Positions 43,118 through 50,942 of a DNA stretch of 50,942 bases are shown piece after piece. Position numbers and translations under genes: made by a program. Below the pieces are notes generated by a model. That model had not been told where the DNA came from. It worked only from the letters and a program-made list of their open reading frames with translations, and made no database searches. Positions within the stretch are counted from its first letter, which is position 1; every line of letters starts with the position of its first letter. The DNA comes from JBBQER01 sp038320885 (lineage in GTDB: Bacteria > Actinomycetota > Acidimicrobiia > IMCC26256 > PALSA-610), in the NCBI GenBank assembly GCA_038320885.1, contig JBBQER010000016.1:1-50942 (forward strand), in the 5' to 3' direction.

Positions 43118-43837
43118 TCAATCGTCGAACTGCCAGTCGTACGGGCGCGAGCCGCCCGCTTCTTGACGCGCTTCTCGCGGCTCCTCGTCACGACCATCGA
43201 TGCCCCGCAAGTCGAGGGACGGACCGTTGAGCTCCTTCGCCGACTCGCGCGCCGCTTCGATGAACAGCCGAAGCTTGCGCGGGTCCTTGCGGCCGGGTGC
43301 CACCTCGACTCCGCTCGACACGTCGACACCCCACGGCCGCACCAGTCGGATCGCGTCGCCGACGTTGTGCGGCGTGAGACCACCGGCGAGCAGGATTCGA
43401 ACACCGCTCGGTGCGCCCTCGGCCAGCCGCCAGTCGAAGACGCGTCCCGAACCGGGATCGGGCGAGTCGACGAGGATGACGTCGGCGGGGCTGTTGACCG
43501 CGGCCGCGAGCGCGGGATCGCCGGCGCTGAAGCCCTGAATCACGAACCGCACCCGTTCGCGGACCCACTGCACCTCGGAGCGCGGTTCGGATCCGTGCAG
43601 CTGTACGGCGTGCAGCCCGGTGCGGGCCGCCACGTCGACCACGTGCGCGGGCGTGTCGTTGCGGAAGACACCGACGGTCAATACCTCGCGCGGCACCCGC
43701 TTGACGATGTCGCGGACTGTGTCCGCGTTCACCTGCCGCCGGCTCGGCGCGAAGACGAACCCCAGCGCGTCGGCGCCCAAGGCGACCGCGAGCAGCGCAT
43801 CGTCCTCGTTGGTGATCCCGCAGATCTTGACGAACAC
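43118..43837 (-). CDS. trpF: Phosphoribosylanthranilate isomerase
   Basis: A 239-residue TIM-barrel isomerase. VFVKICGITNEDDALLAVALGADALGFVF holds the catalytic Cys7-like residue, LHAVQLHG follows, DVILVDSPDPGSGRVFDW has the catalytic Asp, and VRPWGVDVSSGVE is the phosphate site. Family members are usually near 205-215 residues; this one has an extra polar tail of about 30 residues (from KELNGPSLD) ending in RPYDWQFDD. The GTG start at 43835-43837 fits the family. It is 29 bases after the TrpB2-type gene. Confidence 0.9.
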   Translation of the reverse strand: MFVKICGITNEDDALLAVALGADALGFVFAPSRRQVNADTVRDIVKRVPREVLTVGVFRNDTPAHVVDVAARTGLHAVQLHGSEPRSEVQWVRERVRFVIQGFSAGDPALAAAVNSPADVILVDSPDPGSGRVFDWRLAEGAPSGVRILLAGGLTPHNVGDAIRLVRPWGVDVSSGVEVAPGRKDPRKLRLFIEAARESAKELNGPSLDLRGIDGRDEEPREARQEAGGSRPYDWQFDD

Positions 43838-43866
43838 GCGCCGTCCCGTCGTCTGGAGTTGATCGC

Positions 43867-45126
43867 TCAGGCGTCGATCAGCCGGTGGTGGTTGAAGTCG
43901 TCGTACGCCTGGAGATCGAGGAAACCGTGACCGGAGTAATTGAACAGGATCACGCGCTCCTCGCCCGCTTCCTTGGCCGCGAGCGCCTCGTCGATGACGG
44001 CGCGGATGGCGTGGCCGGTCTCGGGGGCGGGGATCTTGCCCTCGGCCCGGGCGAACTGCACCGCGGCCTCGAAGGTCTTGCCCTGCGGGTACGCGACGGC
44101 ATCCATGCGCCCCGCCCGTACGAGGAGGGAGATGATGGGCGAGTCGCCGTGATAACGCAGACCGCCCGCGTGGATCGACGGCGGCACGAAGTCGTGGCCG
44201 AGGGTGAACATCGGCAGGAGCGGCGTCATCCCGGCGGTGTCGCCGAAGTCGTAGTCGAACTTCCCGGCGGTGAGCGTCGGGCACGACGAGGGTTCGACCG
44301 CGAGGAACCGGACCTCGGAATCGGTCATGAACGGCAGCGCGATCCCGCCGAGATTCGACCCACCGCCGCACGAGCCGATGACGACGTCGGGACGCGTCTC
44401 GCCCGCGAGCGCGAGCTGATCCTTGGCTTCGAGCCCGATGATCGTCTGGTGCAGCAGCACGTGGTTGAGCACGGATCCGAGCGAGTAGTGCGAATCATCA
44501 CGGGTCGCGGCATCACGCACCGCGTCGCTGATCGCCGCGCCGAGCGAACCGGGATGTGACTCGTCGTCGACCGGCGACGGGACGACCGACGCGCCCCACG
44601 TCTCCATCATCACGCGGCGGTACGGCTTCTGCTCGTACGACGCGCGAACCATGTAGACCTTGCACTCCAGGTCGAACTGCGCGCACGCGAATGACAGCGC
44701 CGAACCCCACTGGCCGGCGCCGGTCTCCGTGGCCAGCCGCCGGATGCCGGCTTCCTTGTTGTAGTACGCCTGCGCGACGGCCGTGTTCGGCTTGTGCGAA
44801 CCGGCCGGCGAGAGCGACTCGTCCTTGTAGTAGATGCGAGCCGGCGCGCCGAGTGCCGCCTCCAGCCGGGTCGCGCGCACGAGCGGAGTCGGCCGCCACA
44901 AGCGCAGGATGTCGAGCACCGGACCGGGAATGTCGACCGTCGGCGCGCCGGTCATCTCCTGTTCGATGAGCGCCATCGGGAAGAGCGGCGCGAGGTCGTC
45001 GGGACCGACCGGTTCCTTGGTTCCCGGGTGGAGCGGCGGCTGCAACGGCCCCGGCAGATCGGGCAACGCGTTGTACCAGGCGGTCGGGATCGAGTCCTGG
45101 CCGAGCACGAAGCGAGTGTCCATCAC
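43867..45126 (-). CDS. TrpB2-type tryptophan synthase beta-like enzyme
   Basis: A 419-residue PLP enzyme of the TrpB2 branch. It has the long TrpB2 N-terminus (FVLGQDSIPTAWYNALPDLP), YYKDESLSPAGSHKPNTAVAQAYYNK with the PLP lysine, TETGAGQWGSALSFAC, GSCGGGSNLGGIALPFM, and GLRYHGDSPIISLLV typical of TrpB2. TrpB2 proteins act without TrpA in some organisms and salvage indole. Here it sits between trpC and trpF in the same operon as a normal TrpB1. The start is GTG 45126 overlapping the trpC stop (GTGA) or ATG 45123. Confidence 0.92.
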   Translation of the reverse strand: MMDTRFVLGQDSIPTAWYNALPDLPGPLQPPLHPGTKEPVGPDDLAPLFPMALIEQEMTGAPTVDIPGPVLDILRLWRPTPLVRATRLEAALGAPARIYYKDESLSPAGSHKPNTAVAQAYYNKEAGIRRLATETGAGQWGSALSFACAQFDLECKVYMVRASYEQKPYRRVMMETWGASVVPSPVDDESHPGSLGAAISDAVRDAATRDDSHYSLGSVLNHVLLHQTIIGLEAKDQLALAGETRPDVVIGSCGGGSNLGGIALPFMTDSEVRFLAVEPSSCPTLTAGKFDYDFGDTAGMTPLLPMFTLGHDFVPPSIHAGGLRYHGDSPIISLLVRAGRMDAVAYPQGKTFEAAVQFARAEGKIPAPETGHAIRAVIDEALAAKEAGEERVILFNYSGHGFLDLQAYDDFNHHRLIDA

Positions 45127-45926
45127 GACCTCCGATTCACTGGCGCGGCGCCGAGGTCGCGCACCAAGCCGGCGGGATCGTCGGCTCGAACGAGTGCTTC
45201 ACCGACGAGCACGGCATCGAACCCTACGGCACCGAGCCGAATCGAGTCCGCCGGTGACCGCACCGCCGACTCGGCGACGCCGATGACCGATGCGGGAAGC
45301 ATCGCCGCCAGCCGCTCGCCGATGCCGAGATCCTCGACGAACGTCGCGAGGTCGCGATTGTTGACACCGACGATCGTCGCACCGGCCGCGAGCGCACGCT
45401 CGATCTCGCGCGCGTCGTGCGCCTCGACGAGCACCGCGAGGCCGAGCGCGTTTGCCGCCTCGCGCAGGTCCCAGAGCAACGCGTCGTCGGGCAACGCGGC
45501 GACGATCAGCAACACCGCGTCGGCGCCGATCGCGCGCGCCTCGAACAGCTGGATCTCGTCGATCGTGAAGTCCTTGCGCAAGACCGGCAGCGCGGTCGCT
45601 TCGCGCGCGCTCACGAGGTCTTCGACTGTGCCACCAAAGAACGGGTTGTCGGTCAGCACCGAGAGGGCGGCCGCACCGCCCGATTCGTACGCCTTGGCCG
45701 TTGTCGCCGGATCGAGAGCGGGGGCGAGTGGGCCTTTCGACGGCGACCGGCGTTTGAGCTCGCCGATCACGGCGACGCTCCCGTCGGCGCGCCGCAGCGC
45801 GCCCGCGAAATCACGCGGCGCCGGGGCATCGAGCGCCGTGCGCCGCAGGAGATCGCGGGTCTGCGGCTGGCGCAGAACGGTGACCTCGTCACGCTTCTGG
45901 GCGAGGATGTCGTCGAGCACGGTCAC
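45123..45926 (-). CDS. trpC: Indole-3-glycerol phosphate synthase
   Basis: A 267-residue TIM-barrel enzyme. IGELKRRSPSKGPLAP is the substrate-phosphate and catalytic Lys region, SVLTDNPFFGG and LPVLRKDFTIDEIQLFEARAIGADAVLLI follow, and VGVNNRDLATF and AESAVRS complete the active site. I use GTG at 45924-45926 (VTVLDDILAQK) with GGAG upstream; 45920 is possible. A longer reading would cover the divergent glycosidase start. First gene of the trp run seen here; trpE, trpG and trpD are elsewhere, and no leader peptide fits the 52-base gap. Confidence 0.94.
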   Translation of the reverse strand: MTVLDDILAQKRDEVTVLRQPQTRDLLRRTALDAPAPRDFAGALRRADGSVAVIGELKRRSPSKGPLAPALDPATTAKAYESGGAAALSVLTDNPFFGGTVEDLVSAREATALPVLRKDFTIDEIQLFEARAIGADAVLLIVAALPDDALLWDLREAANALGLAVLVEAHDAREIERALAAGATIVGVNNRDLATFVEDLGIGERLAAMLPASVIGVAESAVRSPADSIRLGAVGFDAVLVGEALVRADDPAGLVRDLGAAPVNRRS

Positions 45927-45978
45927 GTGAGAACCACTCCGAGTTTCGGGTCCGGCGAGTCTAGATAGCCTCGAAGTC

Positions 45979-47157
45979 GTGACAATTACGTTTCCCGAGG
46001 GGTTCGTCTGGGGTGTGGCGTCGGCGGCGCACCAGATCGAGGGCGGCAACTGGAACAACGACTGGTGGGCCTGGGAGCACGCTCCGCGAACCGCATGCGT
46101 CGAGGTGTCCGGCGACGCGTGCGACAGCCGCAACCGCTACGCCGACGACATCGCGCTGGTGCGCGAATTCGGGTTCGGCTCCTACCGGTTTTCGATCGAG
46201 TGGTCACGCATCGAGCCCGAAGCCGGCGAGTTCTCCCGCGCCGCACTCGACTCCTACCGGCGCGTCCTCGCCACGTGTCACGAGAACGGCGTGGCCCCCG
46301 CGGTCACCTTCCACCACTTCACGACTCCCCGTTGGATGACGGCACAGGGCGGGTGGGCCGAGCCCGCGATCGTCGACCGCTTCGCGAGATTCTGCGAGAA
46401 GGCCGTTGCTCATCTCGGGGATCTCATCTCGCTCGGGTGCACGATCAACGAACCCAACGTGGTCTCGTTGCTGGGTTATGTGATGGGGACCTTCCCACCC
46501 GGCCTCGCCGATTTTTCCCTGTACGCGAAGGCCTCGGAGCATCTGCGGGACGCGCACGTGCGCGCCTACGACGTGCTGAAGGCCGGACCGGGCGAGTTCC
46601 CGGTCGGCCTCACCGTGTCGATGTCGGACTGGTGGACGCCCGAAGGTGGAGAGGAGGGCCTCGAGCGCGCACGCGCGATGCACGAGGACTACTACCTGGA
46701 AGCGGCGCGCGGGAACGGCTTCGTCGGCGTGCAGGCCTACACGCGGACTCGCATCGGTCTCGACGGCCTCCCGATGGATCCCGAGCCCGGAACGCCGATC
46801 GTCGAGTCGATGGGCTACGAATACTGGCCGCAGTCGCTCGAAGCCTCCATCCGCCACGCGATCGACGTCACCGGCGCGCCGGTGTACGTCACCGAGAACG
46901 GCATCGGCACCGACGACGACTCGACCCGCATCGCCTACGTGACCGAAGCGCTCCAGGGAGTCGGACGGTGCCTCGCCGACGGGCTCGACGTGCGCGGCTA
47001 CACCTACTGGTCGCTGCTCGACAACTTCGAGTGGGCGGAGGGCTACAAGCCCCACTTCGGCCTGGTCGCGGTCGATCGCGAGACCTTCGCCCGTACACCC
47101 AAGCCGAGCGCGGCCTGGCTGGGGGCGATCGCCGGGGCCGGCCGCCTCGACGCCTGA
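45979..47157 (+). CDS. Glycoside hydrolase family 1 (beta-glucosidase-like)
   Basis: A 392-residue retaining glycosidase. FPEGFVWGVASAAHQIEGG is the GH1 N-terminal signature, the acid/base is Glu158 in TINEPN, and the nucleophile is Glu306 in VYVTENGIG; SLLDNFEWAEGYKPHFGLVAVD lines the active site. It is somewhat shorter than the usual 440-480 residues, mostly in loops. No signal peptide, so cytosolic. GTG at 45979 gives MTITFPEG-type start; ribosome site is weak. It is divergent from trpC. Natural substrate unknown. Confidence 0.93.
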   Translation: MTITFPEGFVWGVASAAHQIEGGNWNNDWWAWEHAPRTACVEVSGDACDSRNRYADDIALVREFGFGSYRFSIEWSRIEPEAGEFSRAALDSYRRVLATCHENGVAPAVTFHHFTTPRWMTAQGGWAEPAIVDRFARFCEKAVAHLGDLISLGCTINEPNVVSLLGYVMGTFPPGLADFSLYAKASEHLRDAHVRAYDVLKAGPGEFPVGLTVSMSDWWTPEGGEEGLERARAMHEDYYLEAARGNGFVGVQAYTRTRIGLDGLPMDPEPGTPIVESMGYEYWPQSLEASIRHAIDVTGAPVYVTENGIGTDDDSTRIAYVTEALQGVGRCLADGLDVRGYTYWSLLDNFEWAEGYKPHFGLVAVDRETFARTPKPSAAWLGAIAGAGRLDA

Positions 47158-47193
47158 TCGGCATACCCCCGATCGCGATCTCTTGGTCGGGCT

Positions 47194-47209
47194 TTCACAC
47201 GATCCTCAT
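47194..47209 (+). promoter_or_regulatory. Possible direct-repeat site for the OmpR-type regulator
   Basis: TTCAC (47194-47198) and CTCAT (47205-47209) form a five-six-five direct repeat of the kind bound by OmpR/PhoB regulators, 37 bases before the regulator gene. It could be an autoregulatory site; the match is short. Confidence 0.25.
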
Positions 47210-47245
47210 GCTGGCCCGGCCGCCGAATGCGACGATGGAACCCGT

Positions 47246-47917
47246 ATGGAACGCGGCACGATCCTCGTCGTCGACGACGAGCCGAACATCGCGGAGCTGA
47301 TCGAGCTCTACCTGAGTCGCGAAGGATTCCACGTCGTCAAGGCCGCTTCCGGTGAGCTCGCGGTGCAGGCCGTCGCCGAACACCGGCCGCGGCTCGTCGT
47401 TCTCGACATCGGACTTCCCGACATCGACGGCCTCGAGGTGTGCCGGCGCCTGCGGCAGACGTCGACGATTCCCGTGATCTTCCTGACCGCGCGTGACAGC
47501 GAAGTCGACCGGGTGGTCGGGCTGGAGCTCGGCGCCGACGACTACGTGACCAAACCGTTCTCACCGCCGGAGCTCGTCGCCCGCGTGAAGGCGGTGCTGC
47601 GCCGCACCGCCCCGGCGTCGACCGCGGAGATCATCCAGGTGACCGACGCCGCGATCGACCTCGGCCGCCGCGAGGTCCGGGTGCGTGGCGCGGTGATCGC
47701 GTTCACGACGCGGGAGTTCGAGCTCCTGCAATTCCTCGCCGAGCGGCCCGGGCTCGCGTTGAGCCGCCTGCAGATCATCGACGGCGTCTGGGGCTACGAG
47801 TGGTTCGGCGACGAGCGCACCGTCGACGTTCACCTCGCCCAGATTCGCAAGAAGCTCGACGGCGCGGTCCGCATCGACACCGTCCGCGGCGTCGGCTACC
47901 GCCTCGAGACCGCGTGA
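47246..47917 (+). CDS. OmpR/PhoB-family response regulator
   Basis: A 223-residue regulator. The receiver has ILVVDDEPNI, phosphoacceptor Asp54 in LVVLDIGLPDIDG, FLTARDS and VTKPFSP; the C-terminal winged helix includes LGRREVRVRGAVIAFTTREFELLQFLAE and RTVDVHLAQIRKKL, then RTVRGVGYRLE-like TVRGVGYRLE. ATG at 47246. Its stop overlaps the GTG of the kinase gene, so the pair is coupled. Signal unknown. Confidence 0.95.
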   Translation: MERGTILVVDDEPNIAELIELYLSREGFHVVKAASGELAVQAVAEHRPRLVVLDIGLPDIDGLEVCRRLRQTSTIPVIFLTARDSEVDRVVGLELGADDYVTKPFSPPELVARVKAVLRRTAPASTAEIIQVTDAAIDLGRREVRVRGAVIAFTTREFELLQFLAERPGLALSRLQIIDGVWGYEWFGDERTVDVHLAQIRKKLDGAVRIDTVRGVGYRLETA

Positions 47918-49395
47918 CCGCCGGCGCCAAGAGCGGAAAGATGCGGCGATCGCTCAGCACGCAACTCGTGACCGCGATGCTCCTGGTCGCGATCGTGGTG
48001 CTCGGGCTCTTCTACGCAACGACGTACCTCCTCGTGCGACGTGAGCTCCAGGAGAGCGCGCTCACGAACATGCAACAGCGCACCACCGAACTGCGGCCCC
48101 TGGTCATCGGCCTGGCCGAGAGCTCGCCAACGGGAACCGGACTCGGGCCGCGCCTTGGTCAATTGCGAAGGGACTTGCGGGCGAGCCTCAGGATCACGGA
48201 CCTGAGCGCGGTGCTCATCGGGGCGAACGGCGACGTGAACAGGATCGGGACCGCCGCTTCTGTCTTCGCCCTCCCACCCGGAATCGTCGCGTCCGATCTT
48301 CATGCCGATGTGCTGTACGGCACGAGCACGGCGAGCGCCCGGGCAGTGAGCGGGCGGCACGGCAATACCGTGTTTCTCGCCATTCCCGCGCGGTTGATCG
48401 GACGCCAACGGCTCGTGGTCATCGCGACCGCCCAGGTCGAGACGAAGGTCTTGTCGCGCGCGACGCCGCTGCTGCTGCTCGCCGGCCTCGCGGTGCTGCT
48501 CCTCGCGGTCGGCGTCGCGGTCTGGTTCGCGCGCCGGCTCACACAACCGATTCGCGAGCTCGAGCGCGCCGCGGGCCAGCTCGCGGCGGGAGACCTGAGC
48601 GGCCGGGCCGACCTTCCGCCGCGCACCGACGCCGACCTCGCCGCGCTCGGCGCCACGCTCAACGCGATGGCTGCACAGCTCGAGGACTCGCGCGGGAGCC
48701 AGCGCGCGTTCCTGCTCTCGGTCTCGCACGACCTACGCACGCCGCTCACGTCGATCCGGGGCTACGCCGAGGCGCTCGCCGACGGGACGCTCGACGACGC
48801 CGATCCCGACGGGCGCAAGCGCGCGGCCACCGTGATCAGCAGCGAAGCCCGGCGACTCGAACGCCTCGTCGGGGATCTGCTCGATCTCTCGCGTCTGGAC
48901 AGCCGGCAGTTCTCGCTCACTGCGCGCGAGTGCAACGCGGCGAACGTCGTGCACGACGCCGCCTTGGCCTTCGCCCCCCAGGCGCACGACCTCGGCCTCG
49001 GGCTCCGAGTGCTCCCGGGCGATCCGGCTCCGGCCCGGCTCGATCCCGACCGCTTGGGTCAGATCGTCGCCAACCTCGTGGAGAACGCGTTGAAGTACGC
49101 AACGGCGACCGTCGAGGTGGCGACCGAGCGCCGTGACGGCGAGGTCGCGGTATCCGTGACCGACGACGGGCCCGGCATCCCGCCCGAAGACAGCGAGAAC
49201 GTGTTCACCCGGCTCTACACGGTGCGCGCCACTCCCGGACGCGCCGTCGGAACCGGCTTGGGTCTCGCGATCGTGCGCGAGCTCGCAACGGCGATGGGCG
49301 GCCGCGCGACCGCCGACACACCGGCGGCGGGGGGAGCCCGCATCACCGTGTCGCTACCAGCGACATCGCCCGATGCCGAGAACAAGGTCATCTAA
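47914..49395 (+). CDS. Sensor histidine kinase with HAMP domain
   Basis: A 493-residue membrane kinase. Two membrane helices (about 18-41 and 184-205) flank a 140-residue extracytoplasmic sensor; a HAMP domain follows (about 205-258), then HisKA with His272 in SVSHDLRTPLTSIRGYAEAL, and HATPase with NLVENALKYA, DDGPGIPPEDSENVF and GTGLGLAIVREL. Start GTG 47914 overlaps the regulator stop. Partner of the preceding regulator. Confidence 0.95.
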   Translation: MTAGAKSGKMRRSLSTQLVTAMLLVAIVVLGLFYATTYLLVRRELQESALTNMQQRTTELRPLVIGLAESSPTGTGLGPRLGQLRRDLRASLRITDLSAVLIGANGDVNRIGTAASVFALPPGIVASDLHADVLYGTSTASARAVSGRHGNTVFLAIPARLIGRQRLVVIATAQVETKVLSRATPLLLLAGLAVLLLAVGVAVWFARRLTQPIRELERAAGQLAAGDLSGRADLPPRTDADLAALGATLNAMAAQLEDSRGSQRAFLLSVSHDLRTPLTSIRGYAEALADGTLDDADPDGRKRAATVISSEARRLERLVGDLLDLSRLDSRQFSLTARECNAANVVHDAALAFAPQAHDLGLGLRVLPGDPAPARLDPDRLGQIVANLVENALKYATATVEVATERRDGEVAVSVTDDGPGIPPEDSENVFTRLYTVRATPGRAVGTGLGLAIVRELATAMGGRATADTPAAGGARITVSLPATSPDAENKVI

Positions 49396-49398
49396 CCT

Positions 49399-49421
49399 CA
49401 TGCAGCGGCCGACGCCGCATG
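49399..49421 (+). terminator. Hairpin after the two-component genes
   Basis: GCGGC (49405-49409) pairs with GCCGC (49414-49418) around CGAC, with CAT/ATG extending the base after a three-base bulge. It lies three bases past the kinase stop. There is no T tract. Confidence 0.4.
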
Positions 49422-49451
49422 TCCCCGGTCGTCGAGCCGGAGGTAAGACCT

Positions 49452-50618
49452 GTGGCGAACCGTCCGCGGATACCTCGTGACGTGATACGAGAGTTGCGTC
49501 AAGAGGTCGGCTTCGGCTGTCCGGTCGAGGGATGTGGAAATCCGTACCTCACCTGGCACCACTTCGATCCGCCATGGCGAATTGAACAGCACCATCGGCC
49601 GGAGGGGATGATCGCATTGTGTGTCGAACATGCGCCGAAAGCCGACAATGGCGCGTTCACCGACGATCAGTTGAGAGAGTTGAAGCGCGTCGGGGTCGAG
49701 CGGGCAAAGGAAGTCCGCGGCCAGTTCGATTGGATGCGAGACGAGATTCTCGTACGGGTCGGCGGCTCGTACTTTTACCAGCAGGATCGGGTATTCGAGG
49801 TCGGTACTCAGCCCGTCATCTGGTTCAACCGAGATGACGACGGATACCTGCTCTTGAATTTCGTGATGCCAAAGTTCTTCGATGCACCTCGCGCCACTAT
49901 CGTCGACAATTTCTGGTCGATCGCGCCAGATGTTAAGGAGGTGATCTGCCCACCAAGCGGGCGCCTAATCGACATCGACTACGGCGACGGTGACCGATTT
50001 CGCGCGGAGTTCCTGACCCTCAAGTCGCAGAGCGAAGCTCTCGATCGGTTTCCGGATGCGCAGATTTGGATATCGGATGTCACGTTCCCGCTGACGGTCG
50101 TTGAGCTCGCAGAATCGACTGCTAACCCGATCTTCCAATTTGATCGCGACCAGATCCGAATCGGAACAAATGTCTTTCTCGGTGGGTCCTTCGCCATGCG
50201 GAACACCGCTGCAGGCATGCGCGTCGACGTCTCTCCAGCAGACCAAGTATTTCTCTTCCCCATTACTGCGACTTCAACCGCTGAGGTGAATTCGGCCGTG
50301 CGAGAAGCTGCGATCCGGTCACCGGCCGCCGCGGTTCTGCACCTCGAAGCAAAGGTAAGCGAAGCGCTCTACGACCTGCTCGTCGGAACAAGCGACGCGC
50401 CTCCAACGGATGAGATTTCGGCAGAGGACCTCATGCGCCTCTTCGCGAGACGCGGTGTTGGCGATGAGACGGCGAATGGCCTCGTACTCTTCCTCGAGAC
50501 GCGAGACGGCGTCGTCAACGCGGGTGCTCCCACCCCCGGACCCGATGACATTGTCCGTGGGCTCGAAGCGGGCTTGGCGCTCTTCGAAAGCATCATGGCG
50601 ATAGAGAGGGAGCAATGA
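49452..50618 (+). CDS. HNH-like zinc-motif protein of unknown function
   Basis: A 388-residue protein. Near the N-terminus, C23-x4-C28, HH at 36-37, HH at 47-48, C57 and H60 form an HNH-nuclease-like zinc site (GCPVEGCGNPYLTWHHFDPPW, ALCVEHA). The remaining 300 residues have a mixed alpha/beta pattern I do not recognise. The GTG at 49452 has a perfect GGAGGT at seven bases and is preferred over ATG 49419. Base composition is visibly more A/T-rich than every neighbour (for example AATTTCGTGATG, ATATCGGATG), suggesting recent transfer. Possible roles include defence or DNA processing; none is shown. Confidence 0.75.
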   Translation: MANRPRIPRDVIRELRQEVGFGCPVEGCGNPYLTWHHFDPPWRIEQHHRPEGMIALCVEHAPKADNGAFTDDQLRELKRVGVERAKEVRGQFDWMRDEILVRVGGSYFYQQDRVFEVGTQPVIWFNRDDDGYLLLNFVMPKFFDAPRATIVDNFWSIAPDVKEVICPPSGRLIDIDYGDGDRFRAEFLTLKSQSEALDRFPDAQIWISDVTFPLTVVELAESTANPIFQFDRDQIRIGTNVFLGGSFAMRNTAAGMRVDVSPADQVFLFPITATSTAEVNSAVREAAIRSPAAAVLHLEAKVSEALYDLLVGTSDAPPTDEISAEDLMRLFARRGVGDETANGLVLFLETRDGVVNAGAPTPGPDDIVRGLEAGLALFESIMAIEREQ

Positions 50619-50670
50619 CACCATCTGGCGCCGTGTCACTGCCGACAATTGCCTCGCGCTCCGCACCGGC

Positions 50671-50703
50671 CTGACCGCCAACCCGCATTCGCGGCGCGGT
50701 CAG
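50671..50703. terminator. Hairpin between two convergent genes
   Basis: CTGACCGC (50671-50678) pairs with GCGGTCAG (50696-50703) around a 17-base loop, between the HNH gene and the convergent YgfZ-like gene. It touches the latter's stop codon region and could end both transcripts. Confidence 0.55.
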
Positions 50704-50704
50704 C

Positions 50705-50942
50705 TCAGCCGACGGCTTCGTCGGCGACGGCTTCGACCTTCGCGCTCACGTCGCCGGTCGCGTCTCGCACCGCCACGCTACTCTCCGGCTCGACCTGGCG
50801 GCGCAGCGTCGCCAACGCGACGGTGCCGGCCGAGCTCGAAACGGTTCCCACCTCTTTGCCATCGGCCAGAACGATCGCGCCCCGCGCGATCGGCGCGTCG
50901 GCGCGGAGCCGCCGGAGGAGACGGTTGACGTGACCACGCGTG
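50705..50942 (-). CDS. C-terminal end of a YgfZ/GcvT-like folate-binding protein (cut by window edge)
   Basis: The last 79 residues read TRGHVNRLLRRLRAD, then GAIVLADGKEVGTVSSSAG, ALATLRRQVEPESSV and a polar tail. The RGHVNRLLRRL helix and the GKEVGTVTS-like strand are typical of the C-terminal barrel of YgfZ/GcvT-family proteins, which help Fe-S enzyme maintenance or tRNA modification through folate. The diagnostic Cys motif would lie beyond the window, so YgfZ is favoured but not proven. Confidence 0.75.
   Translation of the reverse strand, partial: TRGHVNRLLRRLRADAPIARGAIVLADGKEVGTVSSSAGTVALATLRRQVEPESSVAVRDATGDVSAKVEAVADEAVG

Noticed and set aside
45927..45978. trp leader peptide or T-box before trpC
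   Set aside because: The gap is 52 bases and shared with a divergent gene; no Trp codon run or T-box is visible.

Overview
The window is a 50.9-kb stretch of dense, very GC-rich coding DNA with many GTG starts and many four-base start/stop overlaps. It looks like the chromosome of a high-GC actinobacterium. Supporting signs are a PdtaR-type ANTAR regulator, a four-domain ribosomal protein S1, an InhA-like enoyl reductase, and the gene order ANTAR regulator - polA - rpsA - coaE - uvrB, which matches the order known from Mycobacterium. There is no Mycobacterium-specific content, and the general style fits Acidimicrobiia-like lineages; that last placement is inference.

Layout. 1-1615: uvrB (cut by the window edge) and coaE, minus strand. 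1765-4156: a NarL-type sensor kinase and its regulator. 4412-12061: a Tad/Flp pilus locus, with the flp pilin on the plus strand and tadC, tadB, cpaF, cpaE and cpaB on the minus strand, plus a large membrane protein of unknown role. 12400-17606: rpsA, polA, the ANTAR regulator and a small coiled-coil protein. 17656-22412: an acyl-CoA dehydrogenase, a giant zinc-ribbon membrane protein, a small lipoprotein, tRNA-Leu and a small membrane protein. 22438-29737: a type II fatty acid synthesis cluster (fabZ divergent; then fabD, a BCCP-like gene, fabH, fabG, acpP, fabF, a carboxyltransferase and an InhA-like fabI). 29750-36160: a VOC protein, Bcp peroxiredoxin, an MFS transporter with an N-terminal soluble domain, an SMP-30 protein, a secreted Ig-like protein, a PIG-L deacetylase and a HIT-like protein. 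36233-39709: a complete dTDP-rhamnose operon (rmlA, rmlC, rmlB, rmlD). 39773-45926: icd and a trp operon (trpC, trpB2, trpF, trpB1, trpA) carrying two different tryptophan synthase beta genes. 45979-50942: a GH1 glycosidase, an OmpR-type two-component pair, an HNH protein of more AT-rich composition, and the end of a YgfZ/GcvT-like gene.

How the parts fit. The fatty acid cluster encodes every step of the elongation cycle plus malonyl loading. Its most striking member is a biotin-carrier-like protein that keeps the fold signature but has glycine at the position of the biotin-accepting lysine; it sits in the same gene run as an N-terminally shortened acyl-CoA carboxyltransferase, and no biotin carboxylase is nearby. 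The Tad locus appears to have been inserted between rpsA and coaE, and its pilin gene has a structured leader with competing hairpins. Two families of non-coding repeats stand out: four copies of a 20-base motif beside the pilin gene, and two near-identical long hairpins flanking icd.
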